The notes beneath the pieces are model-generated. The model had not been told where the DNA came from. It worked only from the letters and a program-made list of their open reading frames with translations, and made no database searches. From Caldilineaceae bacterium (GTDB taxonomy: Bacteria; Chloroflexota; Anaerolineae; Caldilineales; Caldilineaceae): a DNA stretch of 5,278 nucleotides. The position numbers and the translations under genes were made by a program. Positions 1 to 5,278 of this stretch are shown here, piece after piece. Each line of letters starts with the position of its first letter. Positions within the stretch are counted from its first letter, which is position 1. The DNA is taken from positions 1-5,278 of the forward strand of contig JAPPKT010000037.1 of the NCBI GenBank assembly GCA_028819675.1. Direction: 5' to 3'.

Positions 1-331
1 TGCCGGTATCGCCCGATGCCAGCCGTGTCGTCATCATCTGCTGCCATTCGATGTAGACGGCCGGCGCGACTTCATAGTTGACGATGTTGCCGGTCTCTTC
101 CTGATACTGGTCGATGACGCCCTGGAAGAAGTCATTGCTGTCGGCCCAGTAGACGATGTTCAGCTCCTGCGGTACGGCCATGGTTTCTTCGCCGCCGCCA
201 TCTTCGGTGGGGGCGGCCGCGGGCACGGCGCAAGCGCTGAGCGCGGCAAATGCGGCGCCGGCTCCGGCTGTCTTGAGGAAGGCACGACGGGAGACGGGAC
301 GCGTCGTTAAAACGTGTGCTTTTCGGGTCAT
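1..331 (-). CDS. ABC transporter sugar-binding lipoprotein, Tat-exported (N-terminal part)
   Basis: The first 110 codons of an extracellular solute-binding protein, family 1-like, run off the left edge, so the C-terminal three quarters are missing. Reading inward from the ATG at 331: a basic N-terminus, a twin-arginine motif SRRAFLK (residues 14-20, R15-R16), a short hydrophobic stretch (21-33), and a lipobox LSAC with the lipidated Cys at 34. A flexible Ala/Pro/Gly/Glu linker follows (35-56). The mature domain begins with the beta-strand LNIVYW (57-62), then a helix with FFQGVIDQYQEETG (68-81), and reaches QQMMTTRLASGDTG (97-110), where sugar-binding family members usually have a conserved 'L-A-S-G-D' stretch. 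It would be exported folded by Tat, anchored by lipid, and would deliver a carbohydrate to an ABC permease probably encoded further left. It is divergent from the rhamnosidase, which suggests a shared substrate; the ligand itself cannot be read from this fragment. Confidence 0.93.
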   Translation of the reverse strand, partial: MTRKAHVLTTRPVSRRAFLKTAGAGAAFAALSACAVPAAAPTEDGGGEETMAVPQELNIVYWADSNDFFQGVIDQYQEETGNIVNYEVAPAVYIEWQQMMTTRLASGDTG

Positions 332-337
332 GGAGAT

Positions 338-343
338 CCTCCT
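338..343 (-). promoter_or_regulatory. Ribosome binding site of the solute-binding protein
   Basis: On the minus strand a full AGGAGG lies 6 bases before the ATG at 331, which fixes this start and places the Tat motif at the expected distance from the N-terminus. Confidence 0.85.
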
Positions 344-442
344 GGATTGGAAAGGGAGTAGGGAAGGATGGCTTGTCTACAAATTGTTACTGCAGGTCAG
401 GTAGGTGGATGAAGGTCTGCGGTTCACGGCATGGATCGAACG

Positions 443-472
443 ATGTTTGGGGGTCAACGTTGTGTGAAACAT
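443..472. promoter_or_regulatory. Candidate regulator-binding site, nested inverted repeats
   Basis: ATGTTT (443-448) and AAACAT (467-472) are perfect inverted arms 18 bases apart. Between them lies the 8-bp palindrome CAACGTTG (455-462), centred one base off the centre of the outer arms. Palindromes with a central CG between two sugar-catabolism genes are the usual form of LacI-family operators, but no regulator gene is in the window and the site could be chance. It is about 112-141 bases upstream of the solute-binding protein start. Confidence 0.35.
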
Positions 473-483
473 GCTGTGGGCCG

Positions 484-568
484 GTCGCTGCATCTTAGCA
501 GAGACACCGGAGGCGCTGCAAACTCTGTTTTTGAGGCCACAATGAATTGTCGCTGCATCCGACAGAGA
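484..568. repeat. Imperfect direct repeat, two copies 65 bp apart
   Basis: GTCGCTGCATC occurs exactly at 484-494 and 549-559. After two or three differing bases both copies continue with CAGAGA (499-504 and 563-568), so each unit is about 20-21 bp with one indel. A third CGCTGCA core lies between them at 514-520. The 65-bp spacing is close to six helical turns. The copies could be binding sites for one regulator or the trace of a local duplication. Confidence 0.45.
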
Positions 569-576
569 TAACTGTC
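561..576. other. Small hairpin-forming inverted repeat
   Basis: GACAG (561-565), a 6-base spacer, and CTGTC (572-576) form a perfect 5-bp stem. It overlaps the end of the second direct-repeat copy, and an alternative pairing AGAGAT (564-569) with ATCTCT (584-589) also exists. No T-tract follows, so it is not a terminator. It may be a binding site or an accident of composition. Confidence 0.25.
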
Positions 577-654
577 AGGGATCATCTCTCTTTGCACAGG
601 AGGACGGGGACATACTTTGGGCTGCGCTCCCACTGCTGCTGATGCGATACGTTC

Positions 655-663
655 TGGTACAAT
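655..663 (+). promoter_or_regulatory. Candidate extended -10 promoter of the rhamnosidase operon
   Basis: TGGTACAAT matches the extended -10 form TGnTATAAT with a single mismatch. No good -35 is seen 16-18 bases upstream, which extended -10 promoters tolerate. Transcription would start near 670 and give a leader of about 40 bases before the ATG at 709. Confidence 0.45.
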
Positions 664-708
664 ACGGCACCAAGTTCCGTCCATCTGTCATCCAGACGCG
701 GCAGCCAG

Positions 709-3474
709 ATGATTACCCCCTTCGACCTACAGTGTGAATACGCCGTCGATCCGGTGGGCATCGACACGCGGCGGCCGCGCTTCAGCTGGCGGCTGGGTGC
801 GGAGGCGCGCGGTCAGAGGCAGTCGGCCTACCGGATACTGGTCGCCAGCAGCGAGGCAATACTACTGGCCGGGACCGGTGACAGATGGGACAGCGGCCGG
901 GTTGCCTCGTCGGAGATGGCGCACGTGGGATATGACGGCGCGGCGCTCGTCAGCAATGAGCGCTGCTGGTGGGCGGTGCGGGTATGGGACGGGGAGGGAG
1001 TTGCCAGCAGATTCAGCGCGGAGGCGGTGTTCAGCATGGGGTTGTTGGAAGCCGGCGACTGGCAGGGGGACTGGGTCGGCGCGGCGGACAGGACGGTCTC
1101 GGCACCGCTGCTGCGGCGGGCTTTCACGGTGGACAGGTCGGTGCGGCGGGCGACGGTCCACATGGCGGGGCTGGGCTATGGGGAGCTGTATGTGAACGGC
1201 TCCAAGGTTGGGTGCAGCGTGCTGGACCCCGGGAACACGTATTACAACAACGACCAGCCAGTTGCTTTGGGTTCGCGCGTGCTGTATGTAAGCCACGATG
1301 TTACGGAGTTGTTGCGGCCGGGCGCCAACGTTTTCGGCGTTATGCTGGGTCATGGCTGGTATAGTGCCGAGGATGAAATTCCGCCGTCGCCCAGTCACCG
1401 CACGCCTTACGGAGACAGGCCCAGCCTGCTGCTGCAAGCGATCATTGAGTACGCGGACGGCGGACAGGTCAGCATCGTCTCGGACGGCGAGTGGAAGGCG
1501 GCGCCGGGCCCGATTACGTATAACGATTTCAATAACGGTGAGAGCTACGATGCACGTTTGGAAAGGCCGGGATGGGACTGTCCCGGTTACGACGACGCGG
1601 GCTGGCAAGCGGCCGTAGCAGTAGACGCGTCCGGTGGTGCGCTGGTGGCGCAAAGCATGCCAGCGGCGCGGATGATGGAGACGCTGCCGGCGGTCGAGAT
1701 GACCAACCCGAGCGAGGGCGTGTATATTTTCGACCTGGGTCAGGTGATTACGGGATGGTGCCGGCTGCGGGTGCGGGGGCCGGCGGGCGCGACGGTCACG
1801 CTGCGGCACGGGACCTGTTTGTACGCGGACGGGACGCTGGACGCGCGCAGCAATCTGTGCAATGCCCCCAGTTCGGAGGAGGCGTACAGGCAGGGGACCG
1901 GCCGCGATGGGGGCGTACATCATAGCGCGCGGCAGACGGACAGCTATACGCTCAGAGGAGATGGTGTCGAGGTATGGGAGCCGCGCTTCACGCTGCACAG
2001 TTTCCGTTATGTGGAGGTGACCGGCTATCCGGGCGCGCCCGCGCTGGATAGCGTGGAGGGGCGGGTTGTGCACACGGCGGTGGGGACCAGGAACCGTTTT
2101 CGCTGTTCGAACGAGCTCTTCAACCGGATTCACAGCAATGTGCACTGGACGCTGCGAGGCAGCTTTCAGAGCATCTCGCAGGACGCGGCCGACCGCTCCG
2201 AACGGGTGGCGTGGCTGGGCGATCCGGGCTTTATCGCCGAGGACTATCTTTACAATTTTGAGAGCGCCAGTTTTTGGGCGAAGTGGCTGGAGGACATCGC
2301 CGACGCGCAGAGGGAGGACGGCGATATTCCAGTGGTGGCTCCGCTGCACTGGCGCGCGACGATGGACGCCTATCTGAGGTGGATGGACTGGGCGAGCACC
2401 TACCCGATCTTTGTGTGGCAGGTCTACCGACATTACGGCGACGGGCGCGTTCTGGCGAGGCATTATGGTCCGCTGAAGCGGATGATGGCGTTCTACGGCG
2501 CGCTGGCGGAAGGGCATATCATGCGCCATGGGCTGGGCGACCACATGGAGCCGCAGGCGGACGGAACTTCCAGCTTCAGGCCGCTGCATACGCCGATGGC
2601 GCTCACGTCGACGGCATACTATCAGCACTGTGCTTGGATCCTGGCGCAGGCGGCGCGGGTGCTGGGCGAGGAGGAGGAGGCGCGGCGGTACGGAGCGCTG
2701 GCCGGGAAGATCCGGGAGGCGTTCAACCGCGAGTTTCTGGACGGAGAGAGCAACCAGTACGGGGGCGGAAGCCAGACGGCGAACGCGGTGGCGCTGCATC
2801 TTGACCTGGTGCCGGTGGAAAGGGTGGAGGCGGTTGTGGCCAACCTGGTCGAGGATATTCGCGTGCGCCGGGACGGGCATCTGACGACAGGGATCATAGG
2901 CACGGCGGCGCTGGAGAATGCGCTGCCGCGCTACGGGCAGGCGGAGGTTATGGCCGAGTTGATGTCGCAGACGACTTTTCCGAGCTGGGGCGAGCAGATT
3001 GCCAAGGGCGCGACGACGGTGTGGGAGTCTTGGAACGGCGATCCGGAGGAGGAGTTGAGCCTGAATATGAAGATGTTCTGCAGCACGGAGGTCTTTTTCT
3101 ACCGAACGCTGGCGGGGATCAGCCCGACGAGTCCTGGCTACCGGACGATTGCGATCAGTCCCAGTTTGGTCGGCGGTGTGACCGAAGTGGAGGCGGAGGT
3201 CGAAACGGTGTCGGGCGTGGTGGCGGTGGCCTGGCAGCGCGAGGAGGGGACGTTCGCTCTGCAGGTGACCGTGCCTGTCAACACGACAGCGGAGGTCAGC
3301 GTTCCGAGGCTGGGACAGGGCGCGGCGGCCATCAGCGAGGGTGGAAAGACAGTTTGGGAAGAGGGATTGTACAGACCGGGCGTTGCGGGGATCGAGGCAG
3401 GCGAGGAAAATGGGGACGCCATCACCTTTGATGTGGGCTCCGGGTCTTACGACTTTCGTCTGGTCGAAGAATAG
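709..3474 (+). CDS. Alpha-L-rhamnosidase, glycoside hydrolase family 78-like (921 aa)
   Basis: This protein is expected to hydrolyse terminal alpha-L-rhamnosyl residues with inversion. It shows the GH78 order: an Ig-like N-terminal domain (1-110; LQCEY...DPVGIDTRRPRFSWRL is the family opening), a carbohydrate-binding-like domain (about 112-300; GYGELYVNGSKVG at 156-168), a beta-sandwich (about 315-450), an (alpha/alpha)6 barrel (about 455-800) and a C-terminal beta-domain ending in VTVPVNTTAEVSVP (853-866). The acid motif DAADRSERVAWLGD (492-505) supplies D492 and the predicted general acid E498; GATTVWESWNG (767-777) supplies the predicted general base E773. Three consensus positions differ: the usual Cys-Pro after D492 is Ala-Ala, GLGDW is GLGDH (608-612), and the His of SLNH is Met (SLNM, 784-787). 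No signal peptide or membrane segment, hence cytoplasmic. ATG 709 is the first start after an in-frame stop at 640, but lacks a clear Shine-Dalgarno. Length is normal for the family. Substrate specificity is unknown. Confidence 0.92.
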   Translation: MITPFDLQCEYAVDPVGIDTRRPRFSWRLGAEARGQRQSAYRILVASSEAILLAGTGDRWDSGRVASSEMAHVGYDGAALVSNERCWWAVRVWDGEGVASRFSAEAVFSMGLLEAGDWQGDWVGAADRTVSAPLLRRAFTVDRSVRRATVHMAGLGYGELYVNGSKVGCSVLDPGNTYYNNDQPVALGSRVLYVSHDVTELLRPGANVFGVMLGHGWYSAEDEIPPSPSHRTPYGDRPSLLLQAIIEYADGGQVSIVSDGEWKAAPGPITYNDFNNGESYDARLERPGWDCPGYDDAGWQAAVAVDASGGALVAQSMPAARMMETLPAVEMTNPSEGVYIFDLGQVITGWCRLRVRGPAGATVTLRHGTCLYADGTLDARSNLCNAPSSEEAYRQGTGRDGGVHHSARQTDSYTLRGDGVEVWEPRFTLHSFRYVEVTGYPGAPALDSVEGRVVHTAVGTRNRFRCSNELFNRIHSNVHWTLRGSFQSISQDAADRSERVAWLGDPGFIAEDYLYNFESASFWAKWLEDIADAQREDGDIPVVAPLHWRATMDAYLRWMDWASTYPIFVWQVYRHYGDGRVLARHYGPLKRMMAFYGALAEGHIMRHGLGDHMEPQADGTSSFRPLHTPMALTSTAYYQHCAWILAQAARVLGEEEEARRYGALAGKIREAFNREFLDGESNQYGGGSQTANAVALHLDLVPVERVEAVVANLVEDIRVRRDGHLTTGIIGTAALENALPRYGQAEVMAELMSQTTFPSWGEQIAKGATTVWESWNGDPEEELSLNMKMFCSTEVFFYRTLAGISPTSPGYRTIAISPSLVGGVTEVEAEVETVSGVVAVAWQREEGTFALQVTVPVNTTAEVSVPRLGQGAAAISEGGKTVWEEGLYRPGVAGIEAGEENGDAITFDVGSGSYDFRLVEE

Positions 3475-3498
3475 CTTGTATCCGAACAATCAGACCTT

Positions 3499-3503
3499 AG
3501 GGG
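3499..3503 (+). promoter_or_regulatory. Ribosome binding site of the oxidoreductase
   Basis: AGGGG lies 7 bases before ATG 3511 in the 36-bp gap after the rhamnosidase. A second in-frame ATG at 3517 would give the more typical N-terminus MKIAVVG, but its spacing to this site (13 bases) is poor, so 3511 is preferred. The two differ by only two residues. Confidence 0.6.
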
Positions 3504-3510
3504 AACTAGG

Positions 3511-4506
3511 ATGACGATGAAGATTGCAGTTGTGGGAACCGGCGGCGTGGCTGAAAGGAATTATCTGCCCTACATCGTTGAGCGCGAGGGGATCCAACTC
3601 AGCTATTTGAACCGCACGCGCAGCAAGGCTGAGGCGGTGGCGGAACAGTTCGGCGGGCGCGTGGCGGCGGATGCGGCCGACCTGCTGGCGGACGAGCCGG
3701 ACACCTGCCTGATCTTTACCAAGGAGACGGACCGTCTCAACGCGGCCAACGAGCTACTGCCGTACGGGCCGAAGCGGCTCTTCTTTGAGAAGCCGCTGGC
3801 GGCGCGGCACGGGCAGGCGAACGTGGTCGAGGAGGACTTCTTCGACGCGCGTGCGATGATGCAGGCGGCACACGCCGCGGGCGTGGAGACGGCGATGGTG
3901 TTCAATTACCGCTTCTTCGACCAGACGCGGCTGGCGCGGGAGATCGTGGAGCGGGAGGCATTTGGGCAGCCGGTGCATTTCACGGGCATGGTGCACTACA
4001 ACTGCTGGAGCCACTGTATCGACCTGTTGCTGTACTTCATGGGGCCGGCAGCCAGTATCAGCGCGCAGGCGTCCTCGCCAGGCGCGGGCGCCGATGAAGC
4101 GCGCAACGTGACGGTGGCTGCGCGCCTGGTGAACGACGCCACCGGTACGCTGATTGGCACGTCGGCCATCGATCCCAAGCTGCCGCTCTACGAGCTGACC
4201 TTTGCGTATGAGCACGGACGGCTGAGTATGCGGGACCTGGACGGTGAGATGGAGGTGATCAACTACCGCACGGGCCGGCATGAACGGCACAATCTGACAT
4301 TTGATATCTCGCGCTGGGACCAGTACAGGGCTTCGTTCGGTAAGGCGATCAACGCCTATCTGGACAGTGTGCGGGATGGGGCGCCGCCGCCGATTCCGGG
4401 CATGGCCGGTTTGCAGGAGCTGCAGTTTGAGGCGGGGATCAAGCGGGCGATTGCGAGCGGCGCGACGGTGGATTTGGAGGAGGCGTTTGGGCTGGGGGGG
4501 TTGTAA
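3511..4506 (+). CDS. Gfo/Idh/MocA family NAD(P)-dependent oxidoreductase (331 aa)
   Basis: A cytoplasmic sugar or sugar-derivative dehydrogenase by family. The N-terminal Rossmann fold starts with the nucleotide-binding loop VGTGGVAE (8-15), and the family lysine sits in FFEKPLA (91-97; E93-K94-P95). The C-terminal alpha/beta substrate domain begins around residue 125 and contains SHCIDLLLYFMG (167-178), which corresponds to the usual D-x3-H-x2-D catalytic segment: H168 and D171 are kept, but the Asp four residues before the His is Asn (N164). After EKP there is an acidic stretch (VVEEDFFDAR, 105-114) before the helix that usually follows directly. Length is typical. It follows the rhamnosidase by 36 bp on the same strand, so both are probably one transcript, and it likely acts on the sugar released or imported. 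The family spans inositol, glucose, xylose and uronate substrates, and some members are NAD-dependent glycosidases, so the reaction cannot be named. Confidence 0.9.
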   Translation: MTMKIAVVGTGGVAERNYLPYIVEREGIQLSYLNRTRSKAEAVAEQFGGRVAADAADLLADEPDTCLIFTKETDRLNAANELLPYGPKRLFFEKPLAARHGQANVVEEDFFDARAMMQAAHAAGVETAMVFNYRFFDQTRLAREIVEREAFGQPVHFTGMVHYNCWSHCIDLLLYFMGPAASISAQASSPGAGADEARNVTVAARLVNDATGTLIGTSAIDPKLPLYELTFAYEHGRLSMRDLDGEMEVINYRTGRHERHNLTFDISRWDQYRASFGKAINAYLDSVRDGAPPPIPGMAGLQELQFEAGIKRAIASGATVDLEEAFGLGGL

Positions 4507-4545
4507 TTCAACCCGCCTTCGATACGAAAAATGGCAAGATGAGCG

Positions 4546-4571
4546 GCCAAGCTATCATGGAGGTAGCTGGC
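4546..4571. terminator. Bulged hairpin between convergent genes, possible weak terminator
   Basis: GCCAAGCTA (4546-4554) pairs with TAGCTGGC (4564-4571) across a 9-base loop, giving 8 pairs with one bulged A. It lies 40 bases after the oxidoreductase stop and 65 bases past the stop of the convergent gene. Neither strand has a T-tract directly after the stem: on the minus strand a T5 run begins about 14 bases further, and on the plus strand a T5 run is at 4611-4615. A canonical intrinsic terminator is therefore not shown; position is the main argument. Nothing else is visible in 4507-4635. Confidence 0.3.
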
Positions 4572-4635
4572 GGTTGGGGAACTCAGATACCGAGAAGGCT
4601 GGCCTGTTACTTTTTCCGAGTCCTGAATTTTGGCG

Positions 4636-4929
4636 TTAGTCCTGATGGGCCGGCGGCGAGGGCTGTGAGACATGCCCCATCACGGCAGCGTACAGGAACC
4701 CGATATCACTTGACAACTGGTCGAGTCTTTCGCCCAGCGCGGCAAATCGTTCTTCGTTGCGGTTGAATAGGTCTTCGTAGCGGGTGAATCTTTCTTCGTT
4801 GCGGTTGAACTGTTCGGCGGCGTAGACGAACGTCTTGTCGATGTCAGCGAACTGCTCTGCGTGCTCTTTGGCACTCTGTTCTAAAATGCGTTCAATGCGG
4901 TCCAGGCGATCTTCACTCTGTTCAGTCAT
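4636..4929 (-). CDS. Small coiled-coil protein with heptad repeats (97 aa), function unknown
   Basis: I do not recognise a named family. The protein opens with RLDRIERILEQSAKEHAEQF (8-27), an amphipathic helix typical of short uncharacterised coiled-coil proteins in Chloroflexota and cyanobacteria. It continues with near-identical heptads FNRNEER / FTRYEDL / FNRNEER (41-61), flanked by weaker ones on both sides, with Phe or Leu at every seventh residue. It ends in a short hydrophobic patch IGFLYAAVMGHV (76-87), too short for a clear membrane span, and a Pro/Ser tail. A parallel helical oligomer is likely; a partner-binding or scaffolding role is only a guess. The ATG at 4929 has GGAG (4941-4944) 11 bases upstream and a good promoter behind it. 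It converges on the sugar operon and has its own promoter, so it is probably unrelated to it. Confidence 0.8.
   Translation of the reverse strand: MTEQSEDRLDRIERILEQSAKEHAEQFADIDKTFVYAAEQFNRNEERFTRYEDLFNRNEERFAALGERLDQLSSDIGFLYAAVMGHVSQPSPPAHQD
4750..4809 (-). repeat. 21-bp tandem repeat encoding coiled-coil heptads
   Basis: TTCTTCGTTGCGGTTGAA (plus-strand reading) is exact at 4750-4767 and 4792-4809, 42 bp apart. The copy between them, 21 bp from each (4772-4788), differs by two bases over 17. The unit is exactly one heptad, so the helix seems to have grown by tandem duplication at DNA level. Degenerate fourth and fifth units flank the array. Confidence 0.8.
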
Positions 4930-4954
4930 GGGGGACTTTACTCCATTGGATGTT

Positions 4955-4975
4955 GTCGGTTAAGTATATACCGAC
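4955..4975. promoter_or_regulatory. Candidate operator overlapping the -10 box
   Basis: GTCGGT (4955-4960) and ACCGAC (4970-4975) form a perfect 6-bp inverted repeat with an AT-rich 9-base spacer that contains the whole -10 hexamer. A protein bound here would block RNA polymerase, so repression is the simplest reading. The half-site centres are 15 bp apart. As RNA it could pair only if transcription began upstream of it, so a DNA site is favoured. Confidence 0.5.
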
Positions 4976-4991
4976 TGTTGCAGGTGTTCAA
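4963..4991 (-). promoter_or_regulatory. Sigma70-type promoter of the coiled-coil gene
   Basis: On the minus strand, -35 TTGAAC (4986-4991) and -10 TATACT (4963-4968) are separated by exactly 17 bp. They match the consensus at 4 and 5 of 6 positions. Transcription would start near 4955, leaving about 25 bases of leader that include the GGAG ribosome site. Confidence 0.65.
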
Positions 4992-5278
4992 GGGGTGTAG
5001 GGGCGGTATGAGCGTCCCAGTTTTGGGGCAAAAGGGGTCAGGTGGGGAATGCGAGGCGACGGTGGGTGATTATGTGTTCCGGCTCTCGGAGGAGAACAGG
5101 GCAGGCACATAGGCGAGGAGAGAGTGGAGAGTAGTGAGTGCCGCAGACTTGTTTGAGTGAGATTGGCTCGGGGACAGGCGGGACGTGGTTGGGCGAAGCT
5201 CGTTCGAATGGGCACCTGTCACCAATGTAGACACCAGGTCGGCGAGGCATGTTGTAGGAGAGGGGGCGTTGGGGGGGG
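4992..5278. other. G/purine-rich stretch without a supported gene
   Basis: This 287-base end region is strongly skewed to G and purines on the plus strand, for example the GGCGAGGAGAGAG run near 5112-5124 and a G8 run at 5271-5278. The longest open frame (minus, 5250-5038, open to the right edge if read without a start) is rich in Pro, Arg, Cys and His, lacks a ribosome site and resembles no family I know. Small inverted repeats are present: GTCCCA/TGGGGC near 5014-5029, and ACCTG/CAGGT at 5214-5218 and 5235-5239. It may be an interspersed repeat, a decayed gene, or spacer at a contig end. Confidence 0.4.

Larger units (their letters stand above)
332..708. other. Divergent intergenic regulatory region, no gene seen
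   Basis: These 377 bases separate the two divergent genes. Short open frames here lack ribosome binding sites and protein-like composition. The stretch is less GC-rich than the flanking genes and holds an operator-like inverted repeat (443-472), an imperfect direct repeat (484-504 and 549-568), a small hairpin (561-576), an unassigned AGGAGG (598-603) and an extended -10 element (655-663). I could not find a good -10/-35 pair for the minus-strand gene. A TTGACC-like sequence at about 452-457 (minus strand) has no acceptable -10 at normal spacing. Confidence 0.7.

Noticed and set aside
156..404. Plus-strand open frame of 82 codons antisense to the solute-binding protein
   Set aside because: Low-complexity Ala/Pro product opposite a gene with a clear Tat signal, lipobox and AGGAGG site.
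452..457. TTGACC as a -35 box for the minus-strand solute-binding gene
   Set aside because: No acceptable -10 hexamer lies 15-19 bases downstream.
642..737. ATG-initiated 31-codon frame overlapping the rhamnosidase start
   Set aside because: No ribosome site before the ATG, and it overlaps the conserved N-terminus of the rhamnosidase in another frame.
862..3489. An 875-codon open frame on the minus strand covering nearly the whole rhamnosidase gene
   Set aside because: Its codons lie exactly opposite the sense codons, so it stays open simply because the GC-biased sense gene avoids Leu TTA/CTA and Ser TCA after codon 52. The product is rich in Arg, His, Pro and Gln and shows no domain, whereas the sense strand has all the GH78 motifs.
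4750..4809. CRISPR-like spaced repeat
   Set aside because: The 21-bp period is contiguous, in frame, and encodes heptads of a coiled coil; there are no unique spacers.
5196..5216. tRNA T-loop-like sequence GTTCGAATG
   Set aside because: The flanking bases do not pair as a T-stem and no anticodon or acceptor arms can be drawn around it. A similar T-loop-like match on the minus strand near 431-446 fails in the same way.
5038..5250. Minus-strand open frame of 70 codons, open to the right edge
   Set aside because: No ribosome binding site, Pro/Cys/His/Arg-rich composition, no recognised family. The tail of a gene starting outside the window cannot be fully excluded.

Overview
The window looks like a piece of a GC-rich bacterial chromosome or contig. 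A Chloroflexota lineage (Caldilinea/Anaerolinea-like) is my best guess. It rests on the style of the Tat-dependent sugar-binding lipoprotein, with its Ala/Pro/acidic linker after the lipobox Cys, on the pairing of that protein with cytoplasmic glycoside-degrading genes, and on the small coiled-coil protein. This placement is inference; no marker gene is present.

Layout. Bases 1-331 (minus strand) hold the first 110 codons of an ABC-transporter solute-binding lipoprotein, cut by the window edge. A 377-bp divergent regulatory region (332-708) has no convincing gene; it holds an operator-like inverted repeat, an imperfect direct repeat, a small hairpin and an extended -10 promoter. On the plus strand follow a complete GH78-type alpha-L-rhamnosidase (709-3474) and, 36 bp later, a Gfo/Idh/MocA oxidoreductase (3511-4506), probably co-transcribed. 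A 129-bp gap with one bulged hairpin separates these from a convergent small coiled-coil protein (4636-4929, minus). That gene has a good promoter whose -10 box sits inside a perfect inverted repeat. The last ~290 bases are G/purine-rich on the plus strand and contain no gene I can support.

How the genes may work together. The binding protein would capture a sugar or oligosaccharide outside the cell for an ABC permease encoded beyond the left edge. The rhamnosidase has no signal peptide, so it would act in the cytoplasm on the imported rhamnoside. The oxidoreductase would act on a released or modified sugar. This is a carbohydrate-scavenging locus of a familiar general type. Its less ordinary points are non-consensus residues at conserved GH78 positions, an Asn at the usual catalytic Asp position of the oxidoreductase, and repeat structures at both regulatory regions. 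I saw no CRISPR, tRNA, rRNA, transposase or clearly new defence-like system.
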